From the NCBI GenBank assembly GCA_002839355.1, contig PGXW01000011.1, positions 1 through 64,000 on the forward strand: a stretch of DNA of 64,000 nucleotides. The letters are read 5' to 3'. Each line of letters starts with the position of its first letter. Position 1 is the stretch's first letter. Shown here piece after piece: positions 60,407-64,000 of the stretch. Below the pieces are notes generated by a model that was given only the letters and a program-made list of their open reading frames with translations, did not search any database and was not told where the DNA came from. Made by a program: the position numbers and the translations under genes. The stretch comes from Spirochaetae bacterium HGW-Spirochaetae-2 (GTDB lineage Bacteria > Spirochaetota > Spirochaetia > Sphaerochaetales > Sphaerochaetaceae).

Positions 60407-61576
60407 TCACCAGGAACTGCCCAAAATCGGACGCAGCGAGATCTCTCCTGAACGCAAGTGCTGTACCGAACCGTCGGCAAGGCGCACCACAAGCGCACCA
60501 TCGTCGGCAATACCGGTGGCTTCCGCCTCGTACGAGACAGCGCCCTGTACCACCCGTACCCGATGACCGACCACCACCGAACGACGACGGTACTCCTCCA
60601 TGAAATGAAAGGTATCCCTACCCCAGGGCAAGGGGTGGACCCGGGAGGCTTCGCCTCCTTTCCCGCCCCAAGGGGCGAGGTATGAATCCTTACGTTGCCT
60701 GCACTCGCTCGGGAGAGTGACCATTCCATGGTCCGTGACCATTCCATGGTCCCTTTCCTCTCGCTCCGTTTGGCAATCGACCTGACCCATGTGGTCCACC
60801 ACAGCCAACAATTCCTCGACGATGCTCGCGGCCAATCGGTTCCTGGAAGCTTCGGGTGGCGCGGTGTCGACAAACAAGGCCCCCGCGATCCCCTGCAGCT
60901 CCTGGGGAAACCCTTCGGGCGATACCGTATGGTTCACCCCTATGCCGACCACCAGGCTCTCGATCCTCCCGGTCTCGAAACCGCTGATTCCTTCGGTCAG
61001 GATACCACAGACCTTGAGGGAATCGATCAGGATATCGTTGACCCACTTGATTCCCGCCCGACGGTCGCACATCCGTTCGATAGCCCGGCACACCGCGACA
61101 GCTGCACCAGAGGTGACCCGCAAAGCCATGGCCGTGTCCAATTCGGGGCGCAGGAGGACACTCACGTACAGGCCGCTATCGCTGGGCGAGAAGAAAGATT
61201 TTCCGTTGCGCCCTCGCCCCTCGGTCTGACGCCCGGCAACCACGACCGTGCCGTGGGGAGCACCATCCAAGGCCAATCGCTTCGCCTCGCCATTGGTGGA
61301 GCCGATGCTTTCATGGAAATGCAGGGGAAGATCGAGATAGCGCTTGTCGGTGAACGCCGAACGGATACCTTGCTCCGAGAGCACATCGCTACTCTCCGAC
61401 AGACGGTACCCGATCTTGGTCGAAGCCTCGATCGCATGTCCTGAAAGGCGCAAATCGTGGATCGCCCGCCACACGGCTGCCCGGGTGATCTGTAGTTGCC
61501 GTGCAATCTCCTCGCCCGAGATATGGGAACCCTTGCACTGTTCCAATAGAGCCAGGACCTGCTGTTTCGAAGACAT
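60407..61576 (-). CDS. birA: Bifunctional biotin ligase/repressor BirA with an in-frame repeat insertion
   Basis: Residues 1-65 form a winged helix (SGEEIARQLQITRAAVWRAIHDLR), then the ligase core: ESIGSTNGEAKRLA, VVVAGRQTEGRGRNGKSFFSP with the biotinyl-AMP loop, GIKWVNDILID and VVGIGVNHT. Residues 267-324 (58 residues) are encoded by palindromic repeat D, with no stop codon, just before the C-terminal SH3-like domain (FMEEYRRRSVVVGHRVRVV). Without them the protein would be 331 residues, the normal length. GGAGGAAGG precedes the ATG. It likely represses bioY through the operator at 61637. Whether the enlarged protein is active is not known. Confidence 0.88.
   Translation of the reverse strand: MSSKQQVLALLEQCKGSHISGEEIARQLQITRAAVWRAIHDLRLSGHAIEASTKIGYRLSESSDVLSEQGIRSAFTDKRYLDLPLHFHESIGSTNGEAKRLALDGAPHGTVVVAGRQTEGRGRNGKSFFSPSDSGLYVSVLLRPELDTAMALRVTSGAAVAVCRAIERMCDRRAGIKWVNDILIDSLKVCGILTEGISGFETGRIESLVVGIGVNHTVSPEGFPQELQGIAGALFVDTAPPEASRNRLAASIVEELLAVVDHMGQVDCQTEREERDHGMVTDHGMVTLPSECRQRKDSYLAPWGGKGGEASRVHPLPWGRDTFHFMEEYRRRSVVVGHRVRVVQGAVSYEAEATGIADDGALVVRLADGSVQHLRSGEISLRPILGSSW
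60605..60778 (+). repeat. Dispersed palindromic repeat, copy D, 174 bp, in frame inside birA
   Basis: Runs from ATGAAAGGTATC to TTTGGCAATC. It carries an 18-bp tandem duplication (GTGACCATTCCATGGTCC, twice) and one base less near the left end compared with copy C, giving 174 bp, which is 58 codons. The first hairpin is damaged (CAGGGCAAGGGGTGG). Confidence 0.9.
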
Positions 61577-61636
61577 TGCCTTCCTCCCCCACTGCGTCCG
61601 TTGCGATTCTGGCCTATCCTAGCCGAAAGGTCGGCC

Positions 61637-61670
61637 ATTGTAAACATGCAATACAATTATTGTTTACAAT
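61637..61670. promoter_or_regulatory. BirA operator (biotin box)
   Basis: ATTGTAAAC-N16-GTTTACAAT is a perfect 9-bp inverted repeat identical in form to known BirA boxes. It lies between the divergent birA and bioY genes, 41 bp before the bioY start. Confidence 0.92.
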
Positions 61671-61710
61671 AGTGCCGATTCATGGTATAGATAGCCCCCA
61701 GGAGGCATGC

Positions 61711-62313
61711 ATGAACTTACGTAGAATCATCATCATAGCAGTATTTGCAGCCTTGATCGTCGCCGGCTCCTATATCGCAATCCCTGTGGGCCCGGTACCT
61801 GTCACCCTGCAAACTGCTTTTGTCCTGCTCGCAGGTATTCTGGGAGGACGAGCGATCGGACTCGCCGCCGTGGCCGTGTACCTCGTCCTGGGTGCCATTG
61901 GATTGCCCGTATTCTCAGGTGGTATCGGTGGGTTCGCCCATTTTGCCGGACCGACCGGAGGATTCCTCATCAGCTGGCTACTGGTAGCTCCGTTCGCCGG
62001 CTTCTGTGCAGATATCGGATTCTCCAGTGGGAAAGACCAGGAAAAGACAACCGCCAAACAACTGGTGTGGATTATCCTCGGTACCGTCGGGGCCACAGTG
62101 ATTCAGTATCTTGTCGGCCTTCCGTACCTCAAACTGATCCTTGGAATCGAATGGTCGCGCGCCATGGTGGTCGGACTGATCCCCTTCATTCCCGGTGACC
62201 TGGTCAAGATGGTCGCGGTGGTCATACTCGGCAACCTGTTCGCACCACAAGTGCGGCAATTCCTCCGAACACCCGTGCAAGAGGAGTCAGATGCAGAAGA
62301 AACCGGTTCTTGA
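61711..62313 (+). CDS. bioY: Biotin transporter S component (BioY)
   Basis: A 200-residue membrane protein with six helices: VGPVPVTLQTAFVLLAGILGGRAIGLAAVAVYLVLGAIGLPVFSGG is the BioY signature, and PTGGFLISWLL and FIPGDLVKMVAVVILG follow. AGGAGG lies before ATG 61711; the longer frame upstream lies in the regulatory region. It overlaps ecfA by 23 nt and forms a biotin uptake operon controlled by the BirA box. Confidence 0.94.
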   Translation: MNLRRIIIIAVFAALIVAGSYIAIPVGPVPVTLQTAFVLLAGILGGRAIGLAAVAVYLVLGAIGLPVFSGGIGGFAHFAGPTGGFLISWLLVAPFAGFCADIGFSSGKDQEKTTAKQLVWIILGTVGATVIQYLVGLPYLKLILGIEWSRAMVVGLIPFIPGDLVKMVAVVILGNLFAPQVRQFLRTPVQEESDAEETGS

Positions 62314-63055
62314 GGTGGAGCACCTCTCCTTTTCCATTGGAAAGGAACACCACCTGCTCCGCGACATATCGTTTTCCATCAACCAAGGTGATTTCATCGT
62401 CCTCTCGGGTAAGAACGGTGCCGGTAAAAGCATCCTCATGCGGTGTCTCAAGGGACTGCTGCAACCGGATGCGGGAAGCATCACCATAGATGGCCAGGAT
62501 CTGACAGGACGCCCCAAGAAGCGCAACCGTTCGATCGGACTGGTATTCCAGGATGCCGACACCCAGCTGGTGGGCCAGACGGTCGAGCGGGACATCCTGT
62601 TCGGATTGGAGAACCTCAATATTCCGCCGAAGGAACGCACGGTGCGCATGCAGCAGGTAATTCGACTGCTGGGACTGGCCCCATTGCTGCACCAACGGCC
62701 GCGGACCCTCTCGGGTGGTGAGCGCCGTCGATTGGCTATTGCGGGAGTCCTTGTGATGCAGCCGCAGGTGATCATGCTAGACGAACCGTTCGCGAATCTC
62801 GATTATCCCGGGATCGTACAGGTGTTGGAATCGTTGGTCGAATTGAAGAAGCAGGGCACTACCATCCTGGTGGCCACCCATGAGATCGAAAAACTGTTGG
62901 CCTATGCCGATTCCATGCTCCTGCTCGATGCGGGACGGGTCGTCACACAGGCTCCTCCCCAGGAAGTGCTCGAGATTGTCGAGGAGTTCGGTGTCCGTCG
63001 GCCCCGGTTCCACGGCAAGCCGATACCGGTCGGAGACCTCACATGGTTGAAATGA
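62291..63055 (+). CDS. ecfA: ECF transporter ATPase (EcfA)
   Basis: ABC ATPase of 254 residues: Walker A LSGKNGAGKSILMRCL, Q-loop VFQDADTQLVGQTVERDI, signature TLSGGERRRLAIAGVL, Walker B QVIMLDEPFANLD, H-loop ATHEIEKLL. The Gln-Asp-Ala-Asp Q-loop is typical of ECF ATPases. GAGGAG precedes ATG 62291. Only one ATPase gene is present, so it probably works as a homodimer. Confidence 0.93.
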   Translation: MQKKPVLEVEHLSFSIGKEHHLLRDISFSINQGDFIVLSGKNGAGKSILMRCLKGLLQPDAGSITIDGQDLTGRPKKRNRSIGLVFQDADTQLVGQTVERDILFGLENLNIPPKERTVRMQQVIRLLGLAPLLHQRPRTLSGGERRRLAIAGVLVMQPQVIMLDEPFANLDYPGIVQVLESLVELKKQGTTILVATHEIEKLLAYADSMLLLDAGRVVTQAPPQEVLEIVEEFGVRRPRFHGKPIPVGDLTWLK

Positions 63056-63756
63056 ACCTGTTCCACTTCCGTGACCGCAAAACCTTCCTCAACCGGACCC
63101 ACCCGTTGGCAAAAACCGTGGCGTTGCTGGTCTTTTCCACCCTCATGGCCCGCTCTGATCTTGGCCGCATAGTCGTCATCCTCGCCGTGTTCTGCCTCGT
63201 GGCCCTCAGTATCAGCATTCCGCTCGGCAGCTATCGGCGGGAACTGCGTTTCTTTATGGTCATGGCAACCATTATCGGGGTGGCGCGGGCAGTTGGAGCC
63301 GAGTCGTGGCAAGACCCGGCAACCGCGGTCCTTCGGTTCGCCGCAATCGTCCTCATGGGGCTGCTCTTTGCCGACACTACCGCTCCCGACGATATCTCCC
63401 GGGCTATCGGGAGTCTCCTCGCACCGCTTCCAGGTATCCATGGATATCGTATAGGGGCGACGTTGGAGCTCACGCTGTCCACCATTCCGCTCTTGTTCGA
63501 TGTAGCCTTCCAAGTCTCGCAAGCACGCCAGGCCCGCTGTGAATCGTCATGGCATCACCCGGTCCGGAGGATCGTGTCGTTCGGCACCTCGGTGTTCACC
63601 TTGCTGTTGGAACGCGCCGAGGATCTCGAAGCCGCACTCAGATCACGCAATTTCAATGCGGATGCCAAGCGGGACACCATGCCGCTCGGGTACAGGGACG
63701 GTATCCTGGTGGCAGCTTCGGCCGGTATCGCGGTGGTGGTATTGCTGATTACTTGA
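63043..63756 (+). CDS. ecfT: ECF transporter membrane coupling protein (EcfT)
   Basis: A 237-residue protein starting NRTHPLAKTVALLVFSTLMA, with about five helices and the two coupling motifs seen as SQARQARCE and ERAEDLEAALRSR (the ARG-type motifs that contact the ATPases). GGAG lies 7 nt before the ATG at 63043, which overlaps the end of ecfA by 13 nt. Confidence 0.9.
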   Translation: MVEMNLFHFRDRKTFLNRTHPLAKTVALLVFSTLMARSDLGRIVVILAVFCLVALSISIPLGSYRRELRFFMVMATIIGVARAVGAESWQDPATAVLRFAAIVLMGLLFADTTAPDDISRAIGSLLAPLPGIHGYRIGATLELTLSTIPLLFDVAFQVSQARQARCESSWHHPVRRIVSFGTSVFTLLLERAEDLEAALRSRNFNADAKRDTMPLGYRDGILVAASAGIAVVVLLIT

Positions 63757-64000
63757 GCGGTAAAACCGGAGCCTTGCGCGGATCGAAGTGGGCCTGCGGG
63801 TCCTTGCCGAGGAGATAGACATGGCTGCGGATCTTGTCAGCCCAGGCCTCGTCGCTTTCAGAATCATCCAACACAGCCGGGTCTATCGGATATCCAACGG
63901 TCATGGTGACCACCTTGCCCCGCTGCTTGAACATCTCGTCGATCAGATAGAGGGATTCGAGACTCGCCTTGATCCCCAAATGCCGTCGCAGGCTGCTCAA
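63749..64000 (-). CDS. C-terminal end of a lysophospholipid acyltransferase-like protein, 5' part outside window
   Basis: The visible 83 residues include LRRHLGIKASLESLYLIDEMFKQRGKVVTMTVGYPIDP, which recalls the last strands of PlsC/hemolysin-type acyltransferases (a Leu-Ile-Asp-Glu-x-Phe-x-x-x-Gly-x-x-(V/I) pattern followed by GxPI). Nothing upstream can be seen, so the catalytic HX4D motif is not in view. It converges on ecfT with an 8-bp overlap. Confidence in the family is moderate. Confidence 0.55.
   Translation of the reverse strand: MSSLRRHLGIKASLESLYLIDEMFKQRGKVVTMTVGYPIDPAVLDDSESDEAWADKIRSHVYLLGKDPQAHFDPRKAPVLPLK

Noticed and set aside
60458-60685. Small protein encoded by the plus strand of repeat D, and similar frames in copies A-C
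   Set aside because: No ribosome sites, and the frames differ between copies; only the birA frame in copy D is likely translated.

Overview
The window looks like a chromosomal segment of a free-living anaerobic spirochaete, most likely Sphaerochaeta or a relative; this is inferred from gene content, no marker gene was compared. Pointers are a 594-residue AlaRS that lacks the C-terminal C-Ala domain, a class II (CO2-using, Treponema-like) PurE without PurK, three MreB paralogues, hybrid cluster protein, and compact operons with good Shine-Dalgarno sites. Base composition is moderately GC-rich except for one AT-rich island at about 56.9-58.9 kb.

Layout. 0-2 kb: the start of an arginine operon on the minus strand (argC, argJ) with ArgR-like boxes. 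2.1-4.5 kb: a putative nitrosative/redox-stress operon (flavin-binding split-barrel protein, cupin, hcp). 4.6-14.4 kb: a structured leader with an intrinsic terminator, followed by a tight purine operon, purL-purM-purQS-purC-purE-purF-purDN, with two gene fusions (PurQ with two PurS-like domains; PurD with PurN). Together with PurH and PurB, not seen here, it would make IMP. 14.4-22.4 kb (minus): a degenerate GGDEF-EAL membrane protein, three tandem MreB-like actins, tRNA-Leu, MltG and a coiled-coil protein. 22.5-25.2 kb: a helicase relic with an intact DbpA-type RNA-binding end, a metallo-beta-lactamase-fold hydrolase, and a DksA/TraR protein. 25.3-29.4 kb (minus): ThrH, an oxidoreductase, and the cobalamin lower-ligand genes cobT-cobU-cobS behind an apparent attenuator. 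29.6-46.7 kb: mostly housekeeping genes (5'-nucleotidase lipoprotein, DMT transporter, cluster-less MutY-like protein, AI-2E-type transporter, TrmJ-like, GDPD, NagB, MnmA, tRNA-Asp, PAP2, TopA, LiaF-like, B12/radical SAM, lipoprotein, YchF). 46.7-56.9 kb: HflX, two paralogous small outer-membrane-like proteins, OPT transporter, RlmN, Nudix, AlaRS, DprA, a 3-hydroxyisobutyrate-dehydrogenase-type enzyme. 57-59 kb: the AT-rich ATPase plus TOPRIM-like pair, probably a phage-defence module. 59-64 kb: a TetR regulator with its target gene, tRNA-Phe, BirA with a biotin operator, the BioY-EcfA-EcfT biotin uptake system and a truncated acyltransferase.

The most unusual signal is a dispersed palindromic repeat of about 155 bp, rich in hairpins, present four times (29.4, 52.1, 58.6, 60.6 kb). 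One copy sits in frame inside BirA and adds 58 residues, one splits the TOPRIM gene of the defence pair so that deleting 157 bp restores the frame, one supplies the end of a Nudix gene, and one decayed copy lies in the cobT leader region. Other points of interest are the MreB triplet, candidate AUU and AUC start codons, a group of promoters that predict leaderless mRNAs, and several enzymes that have lost canonical catalytic residues.
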